In this document: piece after piece, positions 27,791 to 36,277 of the stretch
Numbering within the stretch: the first letter of the stretch is position 1
How the letters are laid out: every line of letters begins with the position of its first letter
NCBI GenBank assembly: GCA_026392455.1
Contig: JAPLCB010000011.1
Location: 291,664 to 355,663, forward strand
Reading direction: 5' to 3'
Length of the DNA stretch: 64,000 nucleotides
From: Propionibacteriales bacterium
GTDB taxonomy: Bacteria; Actinomycetota; Actinomycetes; Propionibacteriales; Nocardioidaceae
Translations under genes and position numbers: made by a program
Notes under the pieces: model-generated
Seen by the model: only the letters and a program-made list of their open reading frames with translations
Database searches by the model: none
What the model was told of the DNA's origin: nothing

Positions 27791-28861
27791 ATGAGCTCGA
27801 TCTTCGACCCGCGGCGGACCCTCGAGCAGCGCCGCCAGGCAGTGGCGAACCTGTACGACTTCCTGGTCAAGGGAGGGATCGCGGACACCACCCGGATGCC
27901 GTCGGACGTGATCGACGACGGTCACAAGGCGACCCTGCACCGCTACCACCCGACCACCGAGGCGACCGCGCTCCCGGTGCTGATGGTGCCGCCGCTGGGA
28001 TCGCAGGCGACCTGCTTCGACCTGCGGCGTGGCTGCTCGATGACCGAGCACTTCGTCGACGGCGGGCGCCCCACCTACCTGGTCGACTACGGCGCGATGA
28101 CCTTCGAGGACAAGGACCTCGGGCTGGAGTTCTTCGTCAACGACGTGGTCGCACCCGCGGTCAGGAAGGTCTCGGCCGACAACGGCGGGCAACCGGTGAA
28201 CCTGGTCGGCTGGTGCATGGGCGGACTGATCGCCCTGATGGCCACGGCAGCGCACGCCGACCTGCCGATCAATGCCGTGGCCATGGTCGCGAGCCCGTTC
28301 GACCTCAGCAAGAACCCGATGCTGGCCCCGGTCCGGCTGATCGGCAAGTACACCGACGGCACCCTGGTCGGCGGCGCGTTCAAGGCGATGGGCGGGGTGC
28401 CAGCCAGGATCGTCGGGCCGGCCTTCAAGCTGACCGCGATCGCGACCTACGCGAAGAAGCCGTTGACCCTCTTCAAGTACCGCGACGACCGGGAGTTCCT
28501 GGCACACATCGAGGCCGTCGACGGCCTGATGAACAACATGTTGGCCTACCCCGGCCGAGCCACCCTGCAGGCCTACCAGCGGCTGGCCCTGAAGAACGAG
28601 CTCGCCACCGGGACCATCCAGGGCCCGAACAAGGTGGTCCACCTGGCCGACATCACGGTCCCGGTCATGAACGTGGCCGGCGGCAGCGACGTGCTGGTGC
28701 CGGTCGCCGTCGCCCACCAGGTCGGCGAGCTGCTGCCGAACTCACCGGACGTGCGGCTGGAGACCGCCCCGGGCGGTCACCTCGGGGTCCTCGCAGGCAG
28801 CTCGGCCAGGACGACGACGTGGGCGCTGATCGACGACTTCCTGGACTCCCACGCGGGCTGA
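27791..28861 (+). CDS. PhaC-like alpha/beta hydrolase (polyhydroxyalkanoate synthase family)
   Basis: A protein of 356 residues. The nucleophile elbow is GWCMGG, a cysteine (about 142) where lipases have serine, as in PHA synthases; Asp about 300 lies in GGSDVLVP and His about 330 in PGGHLGVLAG. The length matches class III PhaC-type proteins and not the larger class I enzymes. No phasin, PhaE or depolymerase is nearby, so polymer synthesis is unproven; transfer or hydrolysis of acyl-CoA esters is an alternative. It is divergent from the mce operon. Confidence 0.8.
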   Translation: MSSIFDPRRTLEQRRQAVANLYDFLVKGGIADTTRMPSDVIDDGHKATLHRYHPTTEATALPVLMVPPLGSQATCFDLRRGCSMTEHFVDGGRPTYLVDYGAMTFEDKDLGLEFFVNDVVAPAVRKVSADNGGQPVNLVGWCMGGLIALMATAAHADLPINAVAMVASPFDLSKNPMLAPVRLIGKYTDGTLVGGAFKAMGGVPARIVGPAFKLTAIATYAKKPLTLFKYRDDREFLAHIEAVDGLMNNMLAYPGRATLQAYQRLALKNELATGTIQGPNKVVHLADITVPVMNVAGGSDVLVPVAVAHQVGELLPNSPDVRLETAPGGHLGVLAGSSARTTTWALIDDFLDSHAG

Positions 28862-28882
28862 CCGGATCGGTACGATCCCCGC

Positions 28883-29224
28883 ATGACTGCAGACTGGCGA
28901 GCCGACACCGTCGACGCGATCCGCACCCTCGTCGTGCACGCCGAGCCCGAGGTCGTCGAAGAGGTCAAGTGGCGCAAGGCGTCGAACCCCGACGGCGTCC
29001 CGACCTTCTCCTGCGCGGGCCTGGTCTGCACGGTGGAGACCTACAAGGACAAGGTGAAGGTCACCTTCGCCAAGGGTGCGTCGCTCCCGGACCCAGGCGG
29101 CCTGTTCAACGCCAGCCTGGACGCCGGCACCCGGCGGGCCTACGACCTGTTCGCCGCGGACCAGCTCGACGACGACGGCTTCGTCGAGCTGGTCCGGGCC
29201 GCGGTCGCCCTCAACCGGGCCTGA
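28883..29224 (+). CDS. DUF1801 domain protein
   Basis: A protein of 113 residues. The sequence VEEVKWRKASNPDGVPTFSCAGLVCTVETYKDKVKVTFAKGASL is characteristic of the DUF1801 (YdhG-like) fold; the family is widespread and its function unknown. It starts 21 bases after the PhaC-like gene and may be co-transcribed. It ends 15 bases from the convergent marR stop. Confidence 0.78.
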   Translation: MTADWRADTVDAIRTLVVHAEPEVVEEVKWRKASNPDGVPTFSCAGLVCTVETYKDKVKVTFAKGASLPDPGGLFNASLDAGTRRAYDLFAADQLDDDGFVELVRAAVALNRA

Positions 29225-29239
29225 CCACCCAGCGCGGGG

Positions 29240-29707
29240 TCAGAGAATGGTCCGCATCGCCCGGGCGGCCCCGTCGAGGTAACGGGCGATCACCAGCCGG
29301 TCGCGCTCGTCGAACTCGGCATCGAGACGGGCCAGCTCGCGGAACATCGGCATCAGGTAGGAGACCACCTCGGCCCGCCCACCGTCGGTGATCTCGACCG
29401 ACGTCCGCCGCCCGTCGGTGGTGTGCGCGGCGCGGGTGGCGTGCCCGCGCTCCTCGAGCCGGTCGATGATGCCGGACGCCGCGGCCGTGCTCACGCCCAG
29501 GACCCGGGCGATCTCGGCCGGTCCTCGCTGGTCGTCGATGAGCAGCTCGAGAGTGCGCAGCTCGTTGTGGCTCAGGCCCGCTCGGCGCGCCACGGCCCCG
29601 GGCAGCTGCTCGGCGAGCCGGCTGAGCTTGCGCAGGGCGACCAGACTGTCGGTCTGCGCCCAGGACTCTTGAATGCTTCTGCTAGTTTCAGTCACTAGAT
29701 TGCTCAC
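29240..29707 (-). CDS. MarR family transcriptional regulator
   Basis: A protein of 155 residues from GTG 29707. The winged helix is LSHNELRTLELLIDDQRGPAEIARVLGVSTAAASGIIDRLEERGHATR with the wing DGRRTSVEITDGG. It is divergent from the MMPL gene at 29742, and a 15-base palindrome covers the gap, so it very likely represses itself and the exporter in response to a small ligand. Confidence 0.88.
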   Translation of the reverse strand: MSNLVTETSRSIQESWAQTDSLVALRKLSRLAEQLPGAVARRAGLSHNELRTLELLIDDQRGPAEIARVLGVSTAAASGIIDRLEERGHATRAAHTTDGRRTSVEITDGGRAEVVSYLMPMFRELARLDAEFDERDRLVIARYLDGAARAMRTIL

Positions 29708-29722
29708 TTAGTTAGAAACTTA
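29708..29722. promoter_or_regulatory. MarR-type operator between marR and MMPL genes
   Basis: TTAGTT-AGA-AACTTA is an inverted repeat with one mismatch, starting one base before the marR GTG on the other strand. The surrounding 29685-29725 is unusually A+T-rich for this genome, as expected for a divergent promoter. Confidence 0.5.
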
Positions 29723-29741
29723 CCCCCGTTCCTTGGAGTCT

Positions 29742-31769
29742 ATGCCGATGCGCCGCCTCAGCTCGCTGGTCGTCAACAAGTTCAGTGCCACTCTCGGCGC
29801 CCTCGTCCTGCTCGCCGGCGTCGCCGTCATCATCGGACTCGGGACCGCAGATCGCACGACCGAGCGGACCAAGCAGCTGCCCGTCGGGTACTCCAGCACC
29901 GAGGCTGCGGAGCTTGCCGCCCGGGTCCCCGGTGGCGACGGCAGCGTCGCCGTCCTGCTGATCACCAGCAAGGACGGGACGCCCCTCACCACGACCGACG
30001 AGCAGTCCGGCCGGGACGCCCTGCTGGCAGCCGGCTCGCGCGGCGCCGAGCGCAGCAGCGACGGCCGCGCCCTGCTGGCGGTGGTGGAGATCCCCGCAGA
30101 CGGCGCCAGTGAGCTGCAGCCACTGGTCGAGGACCTGCGCGGCAGCCTGAACCGCGACCTGCCGTCGACGCTGCGGGCCGAGGTGACCGGGCCCGCGGCG
30201 ATCCAGGCCGACCTTGCACAGGTCTTCGACGGCGCGAACGTCCGACTGCTCGCCGCGACCGCTGGCGTGGTGGCGGTGCTGCTGATCCTCACCTACCGCA
30301 GCCCGTGGTTGTGGCTGGTACCGCTGACCGTGATCGGCATCGCCGACCAGGCGGCCGCAGCGCTGGCCACCCACGGGCTCGAGCTCCTCGACATCGACTG
30401 GGACGGCTCCACCACCGGGATCCTGTCGGTGCTCGTCTTCGGCGCCGGGACCAACTACGCCCTGCTGCTGATCTCGCGCTACCGCGACGAGCTGCGCCAG
30501 TACGACGACCGCCGCGCGGCCATGCGGGTCGCGCTGGCCCGGACCGCCGAACCCGTCCTGGCCAGCGCCACCACCGTGGTGGCCGGCCTGCTCTGCCTGC
30601 TGCTGTCGGTCTTCCCGGTGACCCGGGGCCTGGGGGTGGCCTGCGCGATCGGGATCGTCGTGGCCGCGTTCTTCGCCCTGGTGGCACTGCCTGCCGTGCT
30701 GGTCTGCTTCGGTCGCTGGATCTTCTGGCCACGCCGACCCGAGGTCGGCAGCACCCCGCTGTCCGACGGGAACTCGGTCTGGGCCCGGGTCGGCAGCGCC
30801 GTGGCCGCTCGCCCTCGCACCCTGGTCGGTGCCGCTGTCGGCCTGCTCGCGACACTGGCGGTCGGCCTGGCCGGCATCACGCTGGGACTGCCCACGTCCG
30901 AGCAGTTCCTCGACCAACCGGAGTCGATCGCCGCAGCCGATCGGCTGGCGACCAGCTTCCCGGCCGGGAGCTCCGAACCAGCCACCGTCTGGGCGCGGGA
31001 CGCCGCAGCGGCAGCACCTCTGCTCGCGGGCGCCCCCGGCGTGAGCTCGGCCCGGCCCGGAGCAGCCGTGGACGGCTGGAGCTCGTTCCAGGTGGTGCTC
31101 GCCGACCCAGCCGGTTCCGCCGCGGCCAGAGGCACCGTGACCCAGCTGCGCGAGTCCCTGGCGGACAACGGCGTCACCGCTCTGGTCGGAGGCTCCACCG
31201 CCGAGACCATCGACAGCGGCAGCGCCACGACCCGGGACCGGTTCGTGCTCTTCCCGGTCATCGCCGTCCTGGTCCTCGGGGCCCTGGTGCTGCTGCTGCG
31301 TTCCGCCGTCGCACCGGTGGTGCTGGTGCTGACCGTGCTCGCCACCTACGCCGCCGGGCTCGGGGCGAGCTGGTGGATCTTCACCGGACTGCTGGGGTTC
31401 ACCGGGGTCGACGACGGGATGCCGCTGCTGGCCTTCCTGTTCCTGGTCGCGCTCGGCGTGGACTACAACATCTTCCTGGTCACCCGGACCTGGGAGGAGG
31501 TGACCTCGGGCCACACCCCGCGCGTCGCCGTACGCCGGGCGCTCGCCGCCACCGGCGGCGTGATCACCAGCGCCGGCATCCTGCTCGCCTCGGTCTTCGC
31601 GGTCCTCGGCGTACTGCCCCTGGTGGTGCTGGCCCAGCTCGGCGTGGCGATCTGCATCGGCGTCCTGCTGGACACGCTGCTGGTCCGGACCGTCCTGGTG
31701 CCCGGCCTCGCCACCCTGCTCGGGGATCGTTTCTGGTGGCCACGGAATTTGCCTACACAATCTGTTTAG
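29742..31769 (+). CDS. MMPL/RND family transporter
   Basis: About 675 residues; ATG 29742 or ATG 29748 (GGAG at 29735-29738 favours the latter by spacing). It has the MMPL layout with two six-helix bundles; the first has GAGTNYALLLISRYRDELRQYDDRRAAM and the second FLVALGVDYNIFLVTRTWEE, the RND relay motifs. It is shorter than mycobacterial MmpL proteins, like YdfJ-type exporters. Divergent MarR control suggests a drug or fatty-acid exporter. The 37-base gap to the next gene is A+T-rich. Confidence 0.9.
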   Translation: MPMRRLSSLVVNKFSATLGALVLLAGVAVIIGLGTADRTTERTKQLPVGYSSTEAAELAARVPGGDGSVAVLLITSKDGTPLTTTDEQSGRDALLAAGSRGAERSSDGRALLAVVEIPADGASELQPLVEDLRGSLNRDLPSTLRAEVTGPAAIQADLAQVFDGANVRLLAATAGVVAVLLILTYRSPWLWLVPLTVIGIADQAAAALATHGLELLDIDWDGSTTGILSVLVFGAGTNYALLLISRYRDELRQYDDRRAAMRVALARTAEPVLASATTVVAGLLCLLLSVFPVTRGLGVACAIGIVVAAFFALVALPAVLVCFGRWIFWPRRPEVGSTPLSDGNSVWARVGSAVAARPRTLVGAAVGLLATLAVGLAGITLGLPTSEQFLDQPESIAAADRLATSFPAGSSEPATVWARDAAAAAPLLAGAPGVSSARPGAAVDGWSSFQVVLADPAGSAAARGTVTQLRESLADNGVTALVGGSTAETIDSGSATTRDRFVLFPVIAVLVLGALVLLLRSAVAPVVLVLTVLATYAAGLGASWWIFTGLLGFTGVDDGMPLLAFLFLVALGVDYNIFLVTRTWEEVTSGHTPRVAVRRALAATGGVITSAGILLASVFAVLGVLPLVVLAQLGVAICIGVLLDTLLVRTVLVPGLATLLGDRFWWPRNLPTQSV

Positions 31770-31806
31770 GTTTATGTTGAGGTTTCCCGTACGCAAGGAA
31801 ACCGTG

Positions 31807-32334
31807 ATGACGCTCCCCGCTCCCCTGTTCGCACCGACGAAGCCCGGACTGATGGTGCCGCTGGCCGTCCGGATCGGCGCCCTGTCCTGGATGCCGCGCC
31901 TGCTGCCCCAGATCGTCCGGACCGACAAGGCACTGCAGGCCGCCACCGGCGGGCGGGTGACGGTCCTGGACCTCGCCGGCCTGCCGAACCTGATGCTCAC
32001 CGTCACCGGCCGCAAGAGCGGCCTCCCGCGCAGCAACCCGTTGCTCTGCGTGCCCGACGGGGACCGGATCCTGATCGCCGGGTCCTACTTCGGCGGTCCG
32101 GTCGAGCCGCTCTGGGTGAAGAACCTCGAGGCCGACCCGAACGTCACCGTGCGCTACCGGGCCAGGACCAGCGAGCTGGTCGCCCGACCGGTCACCGGGG
32201 CCGCGCGCGCCGCCGCCTGGGAGACCATGGTCGCGACCTGGCCGAACTTCACCCGCTACGAGCAGCGCACCCAGCGCGAGATCAAGGTCTTCGAGCTCGT
32301 CGCGCCGGACGCCGAGGAGCGTCAGGTCGCCTGA
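31807..32334 (+). CDS. nitroreductase/deazaflavin (F420)-dependent oxidoreductase
   Basis: A protein of 175 residues of the Ddn-like split beta-barrel family, recognised by LMLTVTGRKSGLPRSNPLLC and AGSYFGGPVEPLWVKNLEADPNV. Such proteins bind F420 or other flavins and reduce hydrophobic substrates. ATG 31807 is preferred over ATG 31774 because AAGGAA lies 6 bases upstream. It ends directly against the convergent hydroxylase stop. Confidence 0.85.
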   Translation: MTLPAPLFAPTKPGLMVPLAVRIGALSWMPRLLPQIVRTDKALQAATGGRVTVLDLAGLPNLMLTVTGRKSGLPRSNPLLCVPDGDRILIAGSYFGGPVEPLWVKNLEADPNVTVRYRARTSELVARPVTGAARAAAWETMVATWPNFTRYEQRTQREIKVFELVAPDAEERQVA

Positions 32335-33441
32335 CTAGGCCACGTAGTCGTCGTACTCGCGCTGGCGGCGGAACGGCATCAGGTGCTGGGCGACGATGCC
32401 CTCGGGCACGGTCTCGAGCTTCAGGACGCCGTACTCCTCGGGCCAGCTGCCGTCGCGCGGGAGCTTGAAGCTGCCCATCAGCATGTCCACCAGCGGCAGG
32501 TGGATCGCGTAGTTGCGGTCCCAGTAGTCGACGTGCCGGGCGTGGTGCCAGTGGTGGTAGCGCGGCAGGACCAGGACGTACTCCAGCCAGCCGAACCGGA
32601 TGTCGACGTTGGCGTGCGCGACCACGGCCTGCAGCCCGACGAGGATCACGTACGCGTTGACCGTCGAGGTCGAGAACCCGAGGACGACCAGCGGCAGCAG
32701 CACGATGCTGCGGGTCAGGACGGTCTCGACGAAGTGCACCCGGGACCCGGCCAGCCAGTCGAGGTCGCGGCTGGAGTGGTGCACCGCGTGGAACCTCCAG
32801 AGGGTCGAGATCCGGTGGTACGCCCGGTGCAGGGTCGCCTGCGCGACGTCGGCCAGGAAGACGGCCAGCAGGAACTGGACCCATCCCGGGAGCGCTGCCA
32901 CGATCGCCGTGGCCCTCGGGATGGCGATCGCGGCCGCCACGGCGGACGTCGAGGCCGTCACCGCGATCAGGATGAACTGCACCAGGACGTGGCTGAGGAA
33001 GAAGTACGTCGCATCGGTGCGCCAGCCGTCACGCAGCACCGCGATCTGGCGGCGGGCCAGGTAGTGCTCCAGCGGGAGGAAGACCAGCGCCGAGAAGAAC
33101 AGCGACAGGATGAACCAGTCCAGTCCGAGCGAGTACGGCGTCGGGTCGACCTGACCGACCTCGACGTCGGCCCCGCCGAGCAGGACCGCGATCCCGGCCG
33201 ACCCCAGCCCGACCAGCGCCAGCGGACGCCGCTGGTCGGCCAGGACGGCGGCCGTCCCAAGGACGAAGGTGGCGACCAGGCCGAGCATCAGCAGTACCCG
33301 GGCGAACTCGGTCGTGTAGACGGCCCGGAACTCCTGGCTGGTGAGCAGCTCGGGGAACCGGAAGCAGAGCACGGCGAGCAGGCTGAGCACGCCGAGCGTG
33401 TAGGCGGCGTACGGGAGGAAGATGCGGTGTCGATTCAGCAT
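32335..33441 (-). CDS. sterol desaturase/fatty acid hydroxylase superfamily protein
   Basis: A 368-residue membrane protein. Four or more membrane helices precede the di-iron histidine clusters: HRAYH (about 206-210), HAVHHSS (about 220-224) and YHHWHHARH (about 294-302), matching the H-x3-H, H-x2-HH and HH-x2-HH pattern. The enzyme should hydroxylate or desaturate a lipid or sterol using O2; substrate unknown. No redox partner gene is adjacent. Confidence 0.87.
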   Translation of the reverse strand: MLNRHRIFLPYAAYTLGVLSLLAVLCFRFPELLTSQEFRAVYTTEFARVLLMLGLVATFVLGTAAVLADQRRPLALVGLGSAGIAVLLGGADVEVGQVDPTPYSLGLDWFILSLFFSALVFLPLEHYLARRQIAVLRDGWRTDATYFFLSHVLVQFILIAVTASTSAVAAAIAIPRATAIVAALPGWVQFLLAVFLADVAQATLHRAYHRISTLWRFHAVHHSSRDLDWLAGSRVHFVETVLTRSIVLLPLVVLGFSTSTVNAYVILVGLQAVVAHANVDIRFGWLEYVLVLPRYHHWHHARHVDYWDRNYAIHLPLVDMLMGSFKLPRDGSWPEEYGVLKLETVPEGIVAQHLMPFRRQREYDDYVA

Positions 33442-33475
33442 GCTTCCACGCTAGGAAGCAGGCGCCTTCCGGCGC
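33441..33475. promoter_or_regulatory. two tandem palindromes upstream of the hydroxylase gene
   Basis: TGCTTCC-ACGCTA-GGAAGCA (33441-33460) is a perfect 7+7 inverted repeat that starts at the first base of the hydroxylase ATG; GCGCC-TTCC-GGCGC (about 33462-33475) follows. They may be an operator or mRNA 5' hairpins. Confidence 0.35.
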
Positions 33476-33489
33476 GTGAGTGCGGGTAC

Positions 33490-33612
33490 TCAACTTCCGA
33501 AGGCGAGCTCCTGGTCGAGGTCCGGGCAGTCGACACGGGCGTACCCGGCCTGGTGGTGACGCCGGCACAACGGCGGCAGGTTCCCCGACCCGGAGCTGGG
33601 TCCCTTGCCGCA
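33490..33612 (-). pseudogene. remnant of an HNH endonuclease C-terminus
   Basis: On the minus strand this frame reads SGSGNLPPLCRRHHQ, close to the C-terminal NLxPLCRRHHR block of DUF222/HNH endonucleases common in Nocardioides-type genomes. The rest of the domain (the CxxPxC and DxDH parts) is not found upstream, and no start fits, so it looks like a decayed fragment. The remaining 33613-33781 holds nothing I can identify. Confidence 0.35.
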
Positions 33613-33781
33613 GGTGCGTCGCCCAGCGGGCTCGAGACTGGTCTCCCCCAGCCACGAGAAGTTCTCGTCTCGATCACTCAACACGACAGCACTGAAACCA
33701 CTCACCAGGTCGTCCCATCCCGAGAAACTATCGACCCACCACCAGGCAACCAGCCAGCAAAGGCAGCTTCGGCGGACCGCC

Positions 33782-34273
33782 TCAGGGGGTCTCGGTCTCG
33801 AACTGCGCCATGTAGGCGAGCATGATCTGCCGGGCTTGATCGAGGGATTCCTTGAGCTGGGCGAACGCATCCGCGCCCATCTCTGCGGCGAAGTGCGCCT
33901 CGAGGTCCCGGATGTGCTCGAACCCTTCCTGTCCTGTCGCCAGGCCCTTGGGGGTCCAGGTGACCAGCTTGGCGCGCTTGTCGGTCGGATCCGGCTTCAT
34001 CTCGACCAGTCCTAGGCCGACCATGTCCCGGACCACCTCGCCCATCGACTGCCGGGTGATGCCGGCCTGGACAGCCATGTCCGAGGGACGTCCGCCGTCG
34101 CGGTCGAGCGTGGCGAAGACGGCGTTGTGCGAGCTCTTCACATCCGCGTGCCCGCGCCGGTTCGCCGCCTCAACCATGTCCTGCTGCAGCAGCTTGTTGA
34201 GCCGGTGCACCGCTGCGATCAGCGGGACGTAGTCGGAGCTGGGCAGAGGCCCGGGACGCTGAAGCCTTGACAT
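33782..34273 (-). CDS. MarR family transcriptional regulator of the glutathione-type cluster
   Basis: A protein of 163 residues (167 if GTG 34285 is used). Winged helix: SSHNAVFATLDRDGGRPSDMAVQAGITRQSMGEVVRDMVGLGLVEM, with wing PDPTDKRAKLVTWTPKG. It is divergent from the gamma-glutamylcysteine ligase gene, and a 9+9 inverted repeat spans the gap. MarR proteins often sense electrophiles or oxidants; control of thiol synthesis and conjugation would suit that, but this is inference. Confidence 0.87.
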   Translation of the reverse strand: MSRLQRPGPLPSSDYVPLIAAVHRLNKLLQQDMVEAANRRGHADVKSSHNAVFATLDRDGGRPSDMAVQAGITRQSMGEVVRDMVGLGLVEMKPDPTDKRAKLVTWTPKGLATGQEGFEHIRDLEAHFAAEMGADAFAQLKESLDQARQIMLAYMAQFETETP

Positions 34274-34274
34274 T

Positions 34275-34313
34275 TGTAAGGACACCTTCCAATATTAGTC
34301 AGGAGTCCTTACA
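34275..34313. promoter_or_regulatory. long inverted-repeat operator between marR and gshA-like gene
   Basis: TGTAAGGAC (34275-34283) and GTCCTTACA (34305-34313) are perfect inverted repeats whose centres are 30 bases apart, about three helical turns, with the A+T-rich AATATT in the middle. CATTAT at 34312-34317 may be the -10 box for the rightward operon, so binding would block it. Confidence 0.6.
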
Positions 34314-34328
34314 TTATCAGGAGCGGTC

Positions 34329-35294
34329 ATGGATCCTCAGCAGCTTCGCCAACAGGTCGCCAAGCTCTTCGCGCGCGGCCCGCGGCGCTCGACCGGAACC
34401 GCTGTCGAGCAGGAGTTCTTCTCGATCGCCCTCGTCAGCGGCGGCAGCGTCGACCCGGCCCGGGTGCGGGCCGCGATCATCGGCCGACCGTACGCAGCCT
34501 GGATCTCGTTCGAGCCCGGGGGCCAGGTCGAGCTGAGTCTTCCTCGGGCCCGGGGTCCGGCGGCAGCAGTGGCGCAGCTGCGCGAGGTCACCGCGGCCCT
34601 CGCGAACGACCTGTCCCGCCGCGGCATCGTCCTGGACTCCCGCCCGGTGCGACCGGTCGACCCTGCTACCCCGCGCTACCTCTCCTCGCCCCGGTACGAC
34701 GCGATGGAGTCCTACTTCGACCGCTTCGGACCGGCCGGACGCCGGATGATGCGCGGCACCACCTCCACCCAGGTCTGCCTCGACTGGTGGCCAGGGGCGG
34801 CGGGGATCGAGCAGTGGCGCCTGCTCCTGCTCGCCGGTCCGTTCATCGCAGCGGCAACTGCTCGCACCGCCGGGCCCGAAAGCCGTCTCTCGACCTGGCT
34901 CGCTGTCGACCCGACGCGGACCGCGTTCGACGACCGGCTCCTGCACGGCGACGACCCGGTTGCGGCGTACGCCGATCTCGCGGCGACCGCCGGATGCTTC
35001 GTGGCGGGAGGGGTTGCCGACCACCTGACCACCCTCTTCCCACCCGTTCGCCCCCGTGGCCGGTACCTCGAGATCCGCTTCCCGGACTCGCAGCCGACAG
35101 CTCGGACCGACGTGCTCGTCTCCGGGATCGCGGGACTGCTGTACGACGACGAGCGCCGCCGCCGGACCCTCGCAGCGCTGTCCAGCGAACGGCCGCCTCT
35201 GGCGCAGCGGTGGCACGACGCGGCGCTCGGGACCGGCGACGTCGATCGTGGGTTTGCTCTCCTCGGCATCGACCCCAGGCGGGTGGCGGCATGA
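34329..35294 (+). CDS. glutamate-cysteine ligase (GCS2/plant-EgtA type), short form
   Basis: A protein of 321 residues; GGAG lies 5 bases before ATG 34329. AVEQEFF (Glu27, Glu29) fits the metal-binding start of the GCS2 fold, SFEPGGQVELS (about 60-70) is the signature shared with plant GSH1 and EgtA, and RYDAMESYFDRFGP and MRGTTSTQVCLDW match further family blocks. The reaction would be ATP-dependent joining of glutamate and cysteine to gamma-glutamylcysteine. It is shorter than EgtA or plant enzymes (more than 400 residues), mainly at the C-terminus. ATGA overlap with the GshB-like gene directs the product to glutathione, not ergothioneine; no egtBCDE genes are present. Confidence 0.85.
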   Translation: MDPQQLRQQVAKLFARGPRRSTGTAVEQEFFSIALVSGGSVDPARVRAAIIGRPYAAWISFEPGGQVELSLPRARGPAAAVAQLREVTAALANDLSRRGIVLDSRPVRPVDPATPRYLSSPRYDAMESYFDRFGPAGRRMMRGTTSTQVCLDWWPGAAGIEQWRLLLLAGPFIAAATARTAGPESRLSTWLAVDPTRTAFDDRLLHGDDPVAAYADLAATAGCFVAGGVADHLTTLFPPVRPRGRYLEIRFPDSQPTARTDVLVSGIAGLLYDDERRRRTLAALSSERPPLAQRWHDAALGTGDVDRGFALLGIDPRRVAA

Positions 35295-36277
35295 AGACCC
35301 TCTTCGTGGTGGACCCGCTGCACACCCTCGACCCGGGCATCGATGCTTCCATCGGGTTGATGCTCGCGGCCCGCCGGCACGGCCTGGAGGTGTGGGTCTG
35401 CGGGCCCACGGATCTGCGCGTCGTCGCCGGGCGCGTCCTGGCTTCGGCTCGCGAGATCAACCCGGTCGAGCCGAGCGGTGCCAACGGTGCCCGGTGGACG
35501 GTCCCGGTGAGCTGGTGCAGCGAGGGCCCCCCGGGGGTGCTCGACGTGGCAGCCGAGTTCACCCAGGTGCACCTGCGCATCGATCCGCCGGTCGATGCGC
35601 GCTACCTGCACGCGACGTACCTGCTCGACCTGGTGCACGCAGCCGGTACGCCGGTCACCAACCGCCCTTCCGGGATCCGTGCCCTGCACGAGAAGCTGCT
35701 GACGCTGGGCTTCCCCGAGCTGTGTCCGGCGACGCTGGTCTCAGCCGGCATCGCCGACCTTCGCGCCTTCATCGCCCGGTTCGGCACCGTGGTCCTCAAG
35801 CCGGTCGACGGCTTCGCCGGGACCGACGTCTGGCTGGTCCGCGACGACGACACGGCTGCCGCGCTCCTCGCATCGGCGACGGTCGGCGGGACCCGGCACG
35901 TGATCGCCCAGGAGTACCTGGCCGCCGTACGCCAGGGGAACAAGCGACTCTTCCTCCTCGACGGCGAGGTGATCGGCGCGGTCCTCCGTCTACCCGCCGA
36001 CGACGACTTCCGGATCGGGATGCCCGCACAGACAGCAGACCTTGACGCCGACGACGAACGCATCGTCGCCGCCCTCCGGCCGCTCCTGAGCGATCACGGA
36101 ATCGTCCTCGCCGGCCTCGACGTCATCGCCGGGCGCCTGATCGAGGTCAACGTCACCTGCCCCGGTGGCATGCACAAGACCGATGCCCTCCTCGGCACCG
36201 ACCTCAGCGGCGCGATCGTGCGCCGTCTCCTCCACCACGCACCAACTACCCTCCCGAAAGGAAGGCGATCCGCATGA
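35291..36277 (+). CDS. gshB: glutathione synthetase (GshB-like ATP-grasp)
   Basis: A protein of 328 residues, close to E. coli GshB (316). It follows the GshB pattern along its length: VVDPLHTLDPGIDASIGLML (N-terminal domain), LRIDPPVDARYLHATYLLD (about 95-113), ALHEKLLTLGFPELCPATLV, the ATP-grasp loop LKPVDGFAGTDVW (about 170-182), IAQEYLAAVRQGNKRLFLLDG and EVNVTCPGGMHKTD (about 285-299). It would add glycine, or a related amino acid, to gamma-glutamylcysteine. Glutathione synthetase is rare in actinobacteria, which use mycothiol. Coupled by ATGA overlaps to the ligase before it and the MAPEG gene after it. Confidence 0.88.
   Translation: MKTLFVVDPLHTLDPGIDASIGLMLAARRHGLEVWVCGPTDLRVVAGRVLASAREINPVEPSGANGARWTVPVSWCSEGPPGVLDVAAEFTQVHLRIDPPVDARYLHATYLLDLVHAAGTPVTNRPSGIRALHEKLLTLGFPELCPATLVSAGIADLRAFIARFGTVVLKPVDGFAGTDVWLVRDDDTAAALLASATVGGTRHVIAQEYLAAVRQGNKRLFLLDGEVIGAVLRLPADDDFRIGMPAQTADLDADDERIVAALRPLLSDHGIVLAGLDVIAGRLIEVNVTCPGGMHKTDALLGTDLSGAIVRRLLHHAPTTLPKGRRSA

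Noticed and set aside
29712..32036. 774-codon open frame on the minus strand
   Set aside because: Antisense to the MMPL exporter and the reductase; Gln/Gly/Asp-rich without domains.
34329..36277. Reading the ligase pair as ergothioneine synthesis (EgtA)
   Set aside because: EgtB, EgtC, EgtD and EgtE homologues are absent, and the second gene follows GshB along its whole length.
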